Positions 34,913 through 42,786 of a stretch of DNA of 63,301 bases are shown here, one piece after another. The stretch is from a bacterium (lineage in GTDB: Bacteria > Bacillota > Clostridia > Christensenellales > Aristaeellaceae). The position numbers were made by a program, and so were the translations under genes. The notes below the pieces were generated by a model. That model did not search any database. It worked only from the letters and a program-made list of their open reading frames with translations, and was not told the DNA's origin. The DNA lies in assembly GCA_029009515.1 (NCBI GenBank), contig JAQXJZ010000039.1, positions 1 to 63,301 of the forward strand, written 5' to 3'. The first letter of the stretch is position 1; each line of letters starts with the position of its first letter.

Positions 34913-35065
34913 GATCTTCTCTCCTTCTGTTGGGCTTAAGCAAAATAAGCCAATTTTTCTATTTCGACACACAACCCCGTTTTTCCTGCCTGAATTTTCA
35001 CCTTCTGCAAAAAGCGGCATAGGGTGAAGAGAAAAGCAAAATGCGCGCGGAAAGGGAGCATGCCG

Positions 35066-35926
35066 ATGCGACTGTTGATGACGGAGCCATCCATGGGCGT
35101 ATGGGAGACAACGTATCCCGGAGGAACGGCAAAGATGCTGCCTGTAACGCTTGGATGGCCATGCATGCCCTGTGCGTGCCAAAGCTGCATGGCCGTGTGC
35201 TGCCAGCAGACGCGCCAGTGCGTGTGCATGGATCAGAAAACGCATGCCGTCATCAGCAGCATGCCCGCACCGCCCGGTGTGAGCGGCATGCTCTTTTCAC
35301 CGTGCGGCAGATGGCTGTACCAGCTCAGCTCGGAGGCGGACTGCATCCACACCCGGCTGACTGCAACGGGCGAATTGCTGTACGCCATGCCCTGCGGCGT
35401 GTTTCCGCGCTGCATGCGAATGGATGCGGATGGCAAGCGCCTGCTGGCAGCAGGCGGCGCAGCGGCAGAAGCGTATGTGCTCAGCGCGCCGGAGCTTAAC
35501 GTGCAGCAAACCGTGTATACGCGCCATCCGTGCTTTGCGGCGGATTTCTGGCTGGGCGGGCTTGTGTTAGTGTGCGCCGTGGAAGGAGAGGATATCCACA
35601 CGGCGGTGTATACGCTCAGAAGCGGCAAGGTGCGTCCGCGCAGGCTGCTGGAGCTGCCCGGCTTGCCGGGAACCATCTGCACCTGCGCAGATGGGTTCCA
35701 CGCGCTTTTGAGTACGGCCGACGGCCTGATGAAACTGAGCCTTTCGGATGGTTCCGTCCTGTGGAACCGCGCGGAATGGCCGCTGTGCATGCGCATGCAG
35801 TCTGAAAACGGCCTGATTCTCATCAGCGATACGCTCAGCGGCAGCGCCGCGCTTATCGATGAGCAGCGGCCATGGCAGAAGCAGATCCTTTCTCATGGCA
35901 AGAACACACAGGCATGCTTTGTGTGA
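35066..35926 (+). CDS. Beta-propeller-like protein with N-terminal cysteine cluster
   Basis: A 286-residue protein with repeats of the YncE/lactonase beta-propeller kind (GMLFSPCGRWLYQLSSEADCI, RMDADGKRLLAAGGAAAEAYVL, ALLSTADGLMKLSLSDGSVLW). Near the N-terminus, CMPCACQSCMAVCCQQ-x(4)-CVC places nine Cys within about 22 residues, which is unusual and suggests a bound metal or redox centre. No signal peptide is evident, so it is probably cytoplasmic. ATG 35066 is chosen because AAAGGGAG is 7 bp upstream; an in-frame ATG at 35060 is only 1 bp from it. No function can be given. Confidence 0.55.
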   Translation: MRLLMTEPSMGVWETTYPGGTAKMLPVTLGWPCMPCACQSCMAVCCQQTRQCVCMDQKTHAVISSMPAPPGVSGMLFSPCGRWLYQLSSEADCIHTRLTATGELLYAMPCGVFPRCMRMDADGKRLLAAGGAAAEAYVLSAPELNVQQTVYTRHPCFAADFWLGGLVLVCAVEGEDIHTAVYTLRSGKVRPRRLLELPGLPGTICTCADGFHALLSTADGLMKLSLSDGSVLWNRAEWPLCMRMQSENGLILISDTLSGSAALIDEQRPWQKQILSHGKNTQACFV

Positions 35927-35971
35927 AAATACCGGGTATGATTGCCAGCCCGCCTGCGCATTCTAACCGTG

Positions 35972-35997
35972 AAAAAACCGGCAGCGCCTGCTGCCGG
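35972..35997 (-). terminator. Minus-strand terminator beyond DUF378
   Basis: On the minus strand CCGGCAGC-AGGC-GCTGCCGG is followed by TTTTTT. The only upstream minus-strand gene is the Spo0A-like one, so its transcript would run antisense across the whole DUF378 gene before stopping here. Confidence 0.85.
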
Positions 35998-36022
35998 AAG
36001 CGATGGAAGGAGGAACCCCTGT

Positions 36023-36226
36023 ATGCTGGATAAACTCTCTCTGGTGCTGGTCATCGTGGGCGCTATCAACTGGGCGCTGATCGGCATCTTCCAGTTTGAT
36101 CTGGTGGCCTATCTGTTCGGCGGTCAGTCCGCCATGCTCAGCCGCATCGTCTACACCCTTGTGGGCGCAGCGGGACTGTGGTGCATTTCGCTTTTGTTTG
36201 GCGAGCGCGCTGCCGTGAGGGAATAA
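36023..36226 (+). CDS. DUF378 small membrane protein
   Basis: A 67-residue protein with two membrane segments, LSLVLVIVGAINWALIGIF and IVYTLVGAAGLWCISLLF. The motif GAINWGL (here GAINWAL) and the central F-DLVAYLFGG mark DUF378, a small conserved membrane family of unknown role in Firmicutes. AAGGAGG (36007-36013) fixes ATG 36023; the ORF start at 35942 would have to read through the minus-strand terminator hairpin. Its last 76 bp overlap the 3' end of the convergent Spo0A-like gene. Confidence 0.85.
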   Translation: MLDKLSLVLVIVGAINWALIGIFQFDLVAYLFGGQSAMLSRIVYTLVGAAGLWCISLLFGERAAVRE

Positions 36227-36912
36227 CGCAGCCACTGGCAGGACTGTATGAGAAACGCGCGGTTGGTCAGCTTGCCCCGTTCGGGATCAGCCGCCTCGCC
36301 AAAGAAGCGCTCGATCCCCTTCAGGCTGCCTTGCGTGAATACGGATTCCACCGCCACGCGCAGGCAGCGTTCCACCGCGCCGGAAGAGGTGGCAAAGGCA
36401 TCCGCACATGCGTGATACAGCCGGCTGACCGGCCAGCGTTCCATCACGGGCGATACGATCAGCCTGCACAGCATCCACTCGGCGTAGCTGCGTCCCTTCA
36501 GATGATCGCTCAGCGACAGATCATCCAGGAAGGATCCCACTGCCTTCTGAACCGCCACCTTGTGAGCCGCCGCCAGCTTTGGCAGCGGCTTTTTGGCAAT
36601 CAGGCGGATGGTATCCGCCATTCCCGACACAGACACACCGTGGTGCAGCACCGCATCCGCCCAAAGCGGACGCGCATGCAGAAACTCCGGCGGCGCGACG
36701 AACAGCACCCTTGGTGGACAGAGCGGCGCACAGGCCGCCAGTTGATCGCCCATAGCCTGCCCGTCCATGCCCGGCAGGCAATGGTGCAGCACCACCACGT
36801 CAAACGTCCATGGCTGGCTGCTTTCCAGTACAATCTCGTCAAAATCGTCCACCAGCATGGCGCGAAGCTGCCACGAAAGCATCATATCCGGCAGCATGAT
36901 CAAAAGCCGCAT
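36151..36912 (-). CDS. Spo0A-like regulator with non-phosphorylatable receiver
   Basis: A 253-residue protein. Residues ~1-120 form a degenerate receiver domain and ~135-235 a Spo0A-type DNA-binding domain (LSDHLKGRSYAEWMLCRLIV, SSGAVERCLRVAVESVF, RFFGEAADPERGKLTNRAFL). In the receiver, the phospho-acceptor aligns with His in VVLHHCLPGMDG (normally L-D-x-x-MP), the N-terminal acidic pair is absent (LLIMLPDMM), and the usual Thr and Lys are not kept. It is thus unlikely to be activated by phosphorelay. GGGAG precedes ATG 36912. It lies 74 bp after an FMN-binding protein gene, is divergent from spoIIE beyond that, and overlaps DUF378 convergently. Confidence 0.75.
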   Translation of the reverse strand: MRLLIMLPDMMLSWQLRAMLVDDFDEIVLESSQPWTFDVVVLHHCLPGMDGQAMGDQLAACAPLCPPRVLFVAPPEFLHARPLWADAVLHHGVSVSGMADTIRLIAKKPLPKLAAAHKVAVQKAVGSFLDDLSLSDHLKGRSYAEWMLCRLIVSPVMERWPVSRLYHACADAFATSSGAVERCLRVAVESVFTQGSLKGIERFFGEAADPERGKLTNRAFLIQSCQWLRYSLTAARSPNKSEMHHSPAAPTRV

Positions 36913-36986
36913 GCGCGCATCTCCCTTCCAGAGGGAAATACGGCATGCGGCTTCCTGCATCCTGCCGGGAAAAAGCAGAGCTTTTG

Positions 36987-37487
36987 TCACTTCGTGCCGA
37001 CGCTGGGCGTCTCCTTGAGGAAGGCGGCGGCTTCATTCACGGCGTCCACCACAGCCTGCGAGGAGATGGATGCGCCCGCGATGGCGTCGACGTCCTCGCC
37101 CAGCGTGATGGGCGGCGTTTTTCCGATGAAGGGTTCCACAAAGGCGTCCTCCTTCACGCGGCTGCCAACGCCTTCCGTTTCCGCAAACCGCGCGCCGCCC
37201 ACCTTGAGCCCCGTGATGGCGCCCTTGTCATCCAGCGTGAGGCGCACCAGCACCGGCCCGCCGTAGCCGATGACGCTGGCATTGGCGGTGTCATCCGCCG
37301 TGCTGGTCATCTGCGGTGCGGCGGACGGCTGCACGAAGGGAAGCGCGCTTTGCGCTGCGGTAGGCGCTGGCGGCGCGGAAGGATCCGGACTGGAGCTGGC
37401 CAGCGTGGTCACCACCAGCGCCGTGCCGGCCACTGCCACGATGGCGGCGATCAGAATCCAGCTGACTGTTTTTCGTTCCTGACTCAT
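36987..37487 (-). CDS. Membrane-anchored FMN-binding domain protein
   Basis: A 166-residue protein with an N-terminal membrane anchor (VSWILIAAIVAVAGTALVVTTLA, about 9-31), a Pro/Ala/Ser-rich linker, and a C-terminal FMN-binding domain of the RnfG/NqrC kind (~75-166). The flavinylation-type motif is in DAIAGASISSQAVVDAV (typically SGAT/S). It may take part in extracytoplasmic electron transfer if covalently flavinylated by an ApbE elsewhere. The start ATG 37487 has AGGAGG 9 bp upstream; the ORF extending to 37610 overlaps the spoIIE control region. It probably shares a transcript with the Spo0A-like gene. Confidence 0.8.
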   Translation of the reverse strand: MSQERKTVSWILIAAIVAVAGTALVVTTLASSSPDPSAPPAPTAAQSALPFVQPSAAPQMTSTADDTANASVIGYGGPVLVRLTLDDKGAITGLKVGGARFAETEGVGSRVKEDAFVEPFIGKTPPITLGEDVDAIAGASISSQAVVDAVNEAAAFLKETPSVGTK

Positions 37488-37582
37488 GTTTCCTTGCCTC
37501 CTGATGATGGCTTCCGCATCAGTTTGCGCAGCAGGCATGCGCGCTATGCAAAAGGCAAATCTGACAAGTTTTGCAAGCCGAA

Positions 37583-37626
37583 GCGACAATTCCGAAGCGG
37601 TGACAGGCATATACTGGCCGTATACT
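37583..37626 (+). promoter_or_regulatory. Candidate Spo0A-type promoter region of spoIIE
   Basis: GCGACA (37583-37588) and TATACT (37610-37615) are 21 bp apart, the long spacing known for Spo0A-activated sigma-A promoters such as B. subtilis spoIIE. Two near-matches to the 0A box TGNCGAA (AGCCGAA at ~37576-37582 and TTCCGAA at ~37590-37596) overlap it. A second TATACT lies at 37621-37626. Confidence 0.4.
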
Positions 37627-37644
37627 GATCACAGGAGGCGGCAT

Positions 37645-39942
37645 ATGGTTCCTTCGAGCGCGGTGACCGCCCGGCATTCCAGAGCCGGTTGGAAAGAGCG
37701 GGTCCGCATGTTCCGTTGTGTGCTGGCGAGGCTGGCAAGGCCCGTAGGGCTGGCAGCAGCCATGTGTTTATTCAGCTTTGTCAGCTGGTTTGGCATTCCG
37801 TCGCCTTTTGCTGCGGCGCTGCTGCTGGCTTTTGGCACAAAGCCGCCTGCCGCCTGTCTGGCTGGTTTGGGCGCAGGTATGGGGCTGAGGCTGCTGTGGG
37901 GCTTGAATGCGGATGTGTGGCAGTATGCAGGCTGCGCGGCCATGTGGCTGCTTTTGCAGAAATGTCGGGCGCGCGCAGGCATCGAGACGGCCGCTCTGGG
38001 CGGTTTGTGCATGATGCCGCGCGTGTTTGCGGCCATGGCAGCCCATCAGCCGCTGGAGATTCTGCTCAGCTGCGCATCCGTTCCGCTGTGCATGCTCTTT
38101 TCCGCATGCATGCGCTGTGGACTGGATGCTGCGCAGACCGGCGCGCTGCACCGCAGCTGGGAGCGCCTGTGCCTGCTGCTCATCGGGCTGGTCGCGGTAA
38201 GCGGGCTGGGGTTTTTCCGAATTGGCCCGGTTGAGCTCGGCCCGATGTCTGCCATTTTTGCCGCAATGATCTTTGCGTGGGCCAACGGCGCTGCGTTGGG
38301 CGTGGCAGGCGGCGTGCTGTGCGGCTTGGCGTTGGCCATGGGCGGATACGACAGCCGCATCGTGCTGGTGCTTTCGCTGTGCGGATTCTCCGGCGGCCTG
38401 CCCATGGTCTGCCGCCGGAGATGGCTGGCTCCTGCGGCTGCGGCGCTTTGCAATGTGCTGGCGTGGTTCGTCACGCCGCTCAGCCATCCGCCCATTGCGT
38501 GGCTGACGCTGCTGGCGGGATCGCTGGCCTATGCGTTGATCAGCGGCAGTGCGTTGGATGCGCTCAAGCCCTATCTGCACGGGTTGGAACGCGGCGACCG
38601 AAGCATGGAAAACGCGTTCATCAGCCAGCGCATTGCGCACATGCGACAGGCGATTCACAATCTGGCGCAGGCACTGCCCGAATGGCCGGAGGAAACCCTC
38701 AGCACCGGCGAGGAACTGGGCGCGCTCTTGTGCGCGCAATGCCCCAATCGCGAATTGTGCTGGGGCCGCAGCCGCATCCGCACAGAGCAGATGCTGAGCG
38801 CCATGATGGAAAAATCCGCGCGCGGCGAAACGCTGGAAGAAGAGGAAATCCTCTCCCTTTCCGATTTTGGGTGCGTGCGCTCCGCCAGCATGCCCCAGCA
38901 GGCGCGCAGCGCGCTCATGCTGCGCCAGAAGCGCAGCGCATCCGCCAGCAAGGCGCGCTATGAACGCGAGGTGACGCTCACGCATCTGGCGGCGCTCTCC
39001 GGCACGCTGGCCGATCTGGGACAGATGGCAGCCGGCGAGAGCTTCAACGACCTGCGTGCTGCGCATGTCATCCGCCTTGCGATGGAGGAACTGGGCGTTC
39101 CGGCCCGGCTGAGATACGCCCGGCGTGTGGATGGTCACCTGCAGGCAGCTTTGGAAGCGGAGGGCGTGCTGCCCATGCAGAAGCCGCTGGAACAGCTGCT
39201 GCACCGCCTTGCCGCTGAAGAGGACATGCCTCTGTCCATCGCCCGCATGGAGAAAGGGCAGATCGAGCTGGAGGAAATCCCGCTGTACAGCGCATCGGTA
39301 GGCATGGCAAGCGCATGTGCGGGCGGACAGGAAAGTGTGTGCGGCGACGCCTGCTGCGCCAAGCGCTGCGAGGGCGGCAGGCTTTTGATGATGTTGTGCG
39401 ACGGCATGGGTCACGGCGAGCGCGCCCATCAGCAGAGCGAGAAAACGCTGGAACTGCTGCTTCTTCTGCTGGAAGCGGGCTATACCCGCCGTCAGGCCAT
39501 CACTGCCGTCAATGGCATCATGCTGGGGTCACAGAACGAGGAGCGCTTTTCCACCGTCGATCTGGCGGATGTTGACCTGTGGACGGGGGAGGTATTCGGC
39601 GAAAAGCTGGGCGCGTGCGCCTCATGGGTAGTGCGCGGCAGTCACATGAAGAAGATGGAAGGTTCCTCGCTGCCGCTGGGCATCGTGCAGGAAGCCACGC
39701 CCACCGCCGTGCAGTTCAGGCTGCACAGCGGCGATATTCTCATTCTGATGAGCGACGGTGTGGCTGATGTTTTCCCGACCGACGCCCAGATGAAAAAAGC
39801 CCTGGAGCTGAGCCTGCACATGCACCCGCAGCGAATGGCGGACGAAATTTTGAAAAATGCACTTGTCGCAAGCGGCGGCATTTCAAGGGATGATATGACG
39901 GTGATGGTCTTGCTCATGATGGATCGGCAAAATGCTGCATAA
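37645..39942 (+). CDS. spoIIE: Stage II sporulation protein E
   Basis: A 765-residue protein with the SpoIIE plan. About ten membrane segments occupy residues ~30-300, a central regulatory region covers ~300-550, and a PP2C-type serine phosphatase domain covers ~550-765. Metal-site motifs are LMMLCDGMGHG and ILMSDGVAD, and the last is SRDDMTVMVLL. In spore formers SpoIIE dephosphorylates SpoIIAA to turn on sigma-F in the forespore and helps asymmetric division. AGGAGG fixes ATG 37645; the longer ORF to 37486 overlaps the control region. Its presence indicates that the organism sporulates or recently did. Confidence 0.92.
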   Translation: MVPSSAVTARHSRAGWKERVRMFRCVLARLARPVGLAAAMCLFSFVSWFGIPSPFAAALLLAFGTKPPAACLAGLGAGMGLRLLWGLNADVWQYAGCAAMWLLLQKCRARAGIETAALGGLCMMPRVFAAMAAHQPLEILLSCASVPLCMLFSACMRCGLDAAQTGALHRSWERLCLLLIGLVAVSGLGFFRIGPVELGPMSAIFAAMIFAWANGAALGVAGGVLCGLALAMGGYDSRIVLVLSLCGFSGGLPMVCRRRWLAPAAAALCNVLAWFVTPLSHPPIAWLTLLAGSLAYALISGSALDALKPYLHGLERGDRSMENAFISQRIAHMRQAIHNLAQALPEWPEETLSTGEELGALLCAQCPNRELCWGRSRIRTEQMLSAMMEKSARGETLEEEEILSLSDFGCVRSASMPQQARSALMLRQKRSASASKARYEREVTLTHLAALSGTLADLGQMAAGESFNDLRAAHVIRLAMEELGVPARLRYARRVDGHLQAALEAEGVLPMQKPLEQLLHRLAAEEDMPLSIARMEKGQIELEEIPLYSASVGMASACAGGQESVCGDACCAKRCEGGRLLMMLCDGMGHGERAHQQSEKTLELLLLLLEAGYTRRQAITAVNGIMLGSQNEERFSTVDLADVDLWTGEVFGEKLGACASWVVRGSHMKKMEGSSLPLGIVQEATPTAVQFRLHSGDILILMSDGVADVFPTDAQMKKALELSLHMHPQRMADEILKNALVASGGISRDDMTVMVLLMMDRQNAA

Positions 39943-39983
39943 AAGGGAGCGCAAAGGTCGATCAGATCGATAACTGACGAAGC

Positions 39984-40020
39984 CCCCCTTCAAGATACAG
40001 AACAGGCATCTTGAAGGGGG
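39984..40020 (+). terminator. Long hairpin after spoIIE
   Basis: A perfect 13-bp stem (39984-39996 with 40008-40020) lies 41 bp past the spoIIE stop and also past the convergent acetyltransferase gene. No T tract follows on either strand. Confidence 0.5.
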
Positions 40021-40073
40021 ATGGTGCGTTCTTGGCAGCATTTGCTGGCCAACAGGAATTTGTGTTTTCGTGT

Positions 40074-40604
40074 TTACTCGATGATCAACAGATATTCTTT
40101 GGATTCATACATTCGCTCTTGATTCCAGCTGTAGTATACCCCATCATTCTGATAGCGGAAGCCAACCTTAGTCATCACTTTTCCGGAAGCAGGATTGTCT
40201 TTGGCGTGACAGCAAAAAAATCGCTTTTGCACTAATGTGTTTTGTCCAAAGCTGATGATTGCTTTTGCTGCTTCCGTGGTGAGCCCTTGGTTCCAATATT
40301 TCTTCATCATATTGTAGCCAAGTTCATACATACCTTTGTCTTCCATAAAAACCAGTCCGCCAGAACCAATCAATTCCCCTGTTTCTTTTAGAACAAAGCC
40401 CCAACTATAAACGCTGTCGCTTTCGATGAGTGCTTCTTCGGAAGCAAGCCATTCTTTCGTTTCGAAAATATCCTTATGAAGTTCCCAGCGCATGAATTTG
40501 GCAACGTCAGGATCACTAGTCCAATTTTCGAATGCGCTTTTGGCATCTTCAACAGTCAACGGCCTGAGAAATAATCTTTCAGTTTCCATGATCGGAGTCT
40601 GCAT
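40074..40604 (-). CDS. GNAT N-acetyltransferase (RimJ/RimL-like)
   Basis: A 176-residue protein of the GNAT_3 type: METERLFLRPLTVEDA at the N-terminus, ELIGSGGLVFMEDKGMYELGYNM, and the acetyl-CoA loop region MMKKYWNQGLTTEAAKAII. Members acetylate protein N-termini, small molecules or antibiotics; the substrate is not evident. ATG 40604 has AAGGA 8 bp before it. The base composition is visibly richer in A and T than all neighbours, and codon choice is different, suggesting recent transfer. It is monocistronic between spoIIE and the polysaccharide operon. Confidence 0.85.
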   Translation of the reverse strand: MQTPIMETERLFLRPLTVEDAKSAFENWTSDPDVAKFMRWELHKDIFETKEWLASEEALIESDSVYSWGFVLKETGELIGSGGLVFMEDKGMYELGYNMMKKYWNQGLTTEAAKAIISFGQNTLVQKRFFCCHAKDNPASGKVMTKVGFRYQNDGVYYSWNQERMYESKEYLLIIE

Positions 40605-40721
40605 TGATGTGTTCCTTTTCTTTCGTTCATATAGATTGATTCGTATATCTATCATATGATTGGCAAATGTACAGGCCTCCCTGCAGCAGTATTGTTCATT
40701 GCAGGGCGACTCTCTTCGCCA

Positions 40722-41900
40722 CTACTTGTTCCAATTCTCCGCAGCCTTGGCCACGGTCATCGCAAGCCACGCCACCCCCAGCGGCAGCGCGTCCTCGTCA
40801 ATGCGGAAATGGCCGTTGTGGTGGGCGTAGTGGCTCTGCTTCTGCTCATCGGCAATGCCCAGCTGCAGGTAGGCATAGGGGCAGATGGAGCCGTAGGTGG
40901 AAAAGTCATCGCCCAGCATCAGCGTGTTCTGGCCGTGCATTTCACAGCCCAGCAACTCTCCGCATTCCTGCGCGATGGATACGGCGCGGGGGTCGTTGGT
41001 GACGGCGTCGCTCATGCGGCGGTTGTTGATCTCTGCCGTGCAGCCGTGCATGCGGGCGATGCCGTGGATGATATCCGCCATGGCGTTTTCGGCCATGGTA
41101 CGGGTCTGATTGTTCAGCGTGCGCAGCGTGCCTTTGAGCACGGCCTCCTGCGCGATGATGTTGCCCACGTGACCGGCATGAAAGCTGCCGATGGTGAGCA
41201 CGCCGGGCTCCATGGGCGAGAAGCGGCGGGAGATGATGGTCTGCAAAGCGCCCACCATCTCGGCGGCGGCCACCAGCGCATCGGCGCATTTGTCCGGCGT
41301 AGCGCCGTGACCGCCCTTGCCGGTGACGCGGACTTCAAACATGTTGACGGCGGCGCTCACGGTGACGGGCGCGGCATGCAGCGTGCAGGTGGGATAGGCG
41401 CTCCACAGGTGCAGGCCGTAGATGACGTCCAGATCGTTCACGCGTCCGGTGCGGATCACATCGCCTGCGCCGTCTTCGCCTTCCTCGGCAGGCTGGAAGA
41501 TGATCTTCGCCGTGCCGCACCAGCATTCGGGATGGTCGTGCAGAATCTGCGCAACACCCAGTCCCAGCGCGGTGTGGCCGTCATGGCCGCAGGCGTGCAT
41601 CTTGCCGGGTACCTCGCTGGCAAAGTCCAGCCCGGTTTGCTCCTGCACAGGCAGGGCGTCCGTATCACAGCGCAGACCGACGGTTGCGCCGGGCGCATGC
41701 CCTTTGAGAATGGCAATGGTGATGTTCTCCGCAGGCGTTTCGTAATACACGCCCATGCGGTACAGCTCCTGACGGATGAAGCGGTTGGTTTCAATCTCGA
41801 AATGCGCCGTTTCCGGGTGACGGTGCAGATGACGATAGCACGCCTGCACATAATCGCGCAGGCGGCTGGATTCGGCTTGGATCAGCGCAGCAGTAAACAT
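40722..41900 (-). CDS. M20 family amidohydrolase (N-acyl amino acid / hippurate hydrolase-like)
   Basis: A 392-residue metallohydrolase of the M20D group. Metal ligands are in LRCDTDALPVQE, GKMHACGHDGHTA (with the Cys-His pair typical of M20D), IIFQPAEEGEDGA, YGLHLW and near the C-terminus in YAHHNGHFRID. The lid domain includes EVRVTGKGGHGATPD. Enzymes of this group remove acyl groups from amino acids or amino sugars. Its start overlaps the rfbD stop (TGATG), so it is translated with the polysaccharide operon although its role there is unclear. Confidence 0.9.
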   Translation of the reverse strand: MFTAALIQAESSRLRDYVQACYRHLHRHPETAHFEIETNRFIRQELYRMGVYYETPAENITIAILKGHAPGATVGLRCDTDALPVQEQTGLDFASEVPGKMHACGHDGHTALGLGVAQILHDHPECWCGTAKIIFQPAEEGEDGAGDVIRTGRVNDLDVIYGLHLWSAYPTCTLHAAPVTVSAAVNMFEVRVTGKGGHGATPDKCADALVAAAEMVGALQTIISRRFSPMEPGVLTIGSFHAGHVGNIIAQEAVLKGTLRTLNNQTRTMAENAMADIIHGIARMHGCTAEINNRRMSDAVTNDPRAVSIAQECGELLGCEMHGQNTLMLGDDFSTYGSICPYAYLQLGIADEQKQSHYAHHNGHFRIDEDALPLGVAWLAMTVAKAAENWNK

Positions 41901-42775
41901 CAGAGAATCTCCTTCAGGTAGCGCTTGAGCGCATCGTGCCAGTGGGGCAGGGGCGCAAAGCCGTTTTGGGCGAGCTTGCTCTTGTCCAGACGGCTGTTGA
42001 AGGGACGTGCGGCCTTGGACAGGCCGTATTCAGCCGTGGTGACGGGCGTGACCTTTGCGCTGAGACCGGCTTCTTCTATGATGGCGGAGGCAAAATCCGC
42101 CCAGGAGAGGAAGCCGCCCTCGTTGGTGGCGTGATAGTGGCCGTACTTGTCGGTTTCGATCATATCCACCAGCAGACGCGCCAGATCCGGCGTGTAGGTG
42201 GGCGTGCCGATCTGGTCGCAGACCACGCGCAGCGTGTCATACTTGCGGCCCAGCCCCACCATGGTTTTGACAAAGTTCTTGCCGTTTAAGCCAAACACCC
42301 ACGCAATGCGCACGATGAAGTATTTTTCAAGCGTTTCGCGCACGGCGTTTTCGCCGTCCAGCTTGCTCTGACCGTATACGCTCAGGGGCGCGAAGTCGGT
42401 GCAGTCCGCCTGCCAGGGTTCCTCGCCCTGACCGCCGAACACGTAGTCCGTGCTCAGGTAGAGCATCTTGCAGCCGATGACTTTGCAGGCCTTTGCAATA
42501 TAGCGCGTGCCATCGGCATTGATGGCCTGCACCTTTGCGCGGTTTTCCTCATCCTCGGCGGCGTCCACCGCCGTCCATGCGGCGCAGTGAATGACGGCAT
42601 CCGGCTGAACAGTGGCCAGCGTACGCGCGACAGCAGCCTCGTCCGTGATGTCCAGCGGCAGGATGCCTTCGCTTTCCAGCACATCGCTGCCAATGGCTTC
42701 ATGGCCGCGGCTGCGCAGCTGCGCCATCACGTCATAGCCCAGCTGACCGGCCGCGCCGGTAACAAATACCTTCAT
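41900..42775 (-). CDS. rfbD: dTDP-4-dehydrorhamnose reductase
   Basis: A 291-residue extended short-chain dehydrogenase making dTDP-L-rhamnose, the last step of the pathway. The NAD(P)H site is VTGAAGQLGYDVM, and the catalytic region has LSTDYVFGG and YGQSKLDGE (Tyr-x3-Lys). The start ATG 42775 is 7 bp from GAGGTG; the ATG at 42781 is too close. It follows rfbB by 11 bp and overlaps the next gene, so it is in the middle of the translationally coupled end of the polysaccharide operon. Confidence 0.95.
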   Translation of the reverse strand: MKVFVTGAAGQLGYDVMAQLRSRGHEAIGSDVLESEGILPLDITDEAAVARTLATVQPDAVIHCAAWTAVDAAEDEENRAKVQAINADGTRYIAKACKVIGCKMLYLSTDYVFGGQGEEPWQADCTDFAPLSVYGQSKLDGENAVRETLEKYFIVRIAWVFGLNGKNFVKTMVGLGRKYDTLRVVCDQIGTPTYTPDLARLLVDMIETDKYGHYHATNEGGFLSWADFASAIIEEAGLSAKVTPVTTAEYGLSKAARPFNSRLDKSKLAQNGFAPLPHWHDALKRYLKEIL

Positions 42776-42786
42776 GAACATTCACC

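Noticed and set aside
32624-34939. 771-residue plus-strand ORF opposite the helicase and F420-ligase-like genes
   Set aside because: Antisense of well-supported genes, no motif, no start signal.
34913-35245. N-terminal extension of the TSCPD ORF
   Set aside because: It is antisense to the propeller gene, His/Arg/Ala-rich and precedes a good ribosome-binding site at ATG 34912.
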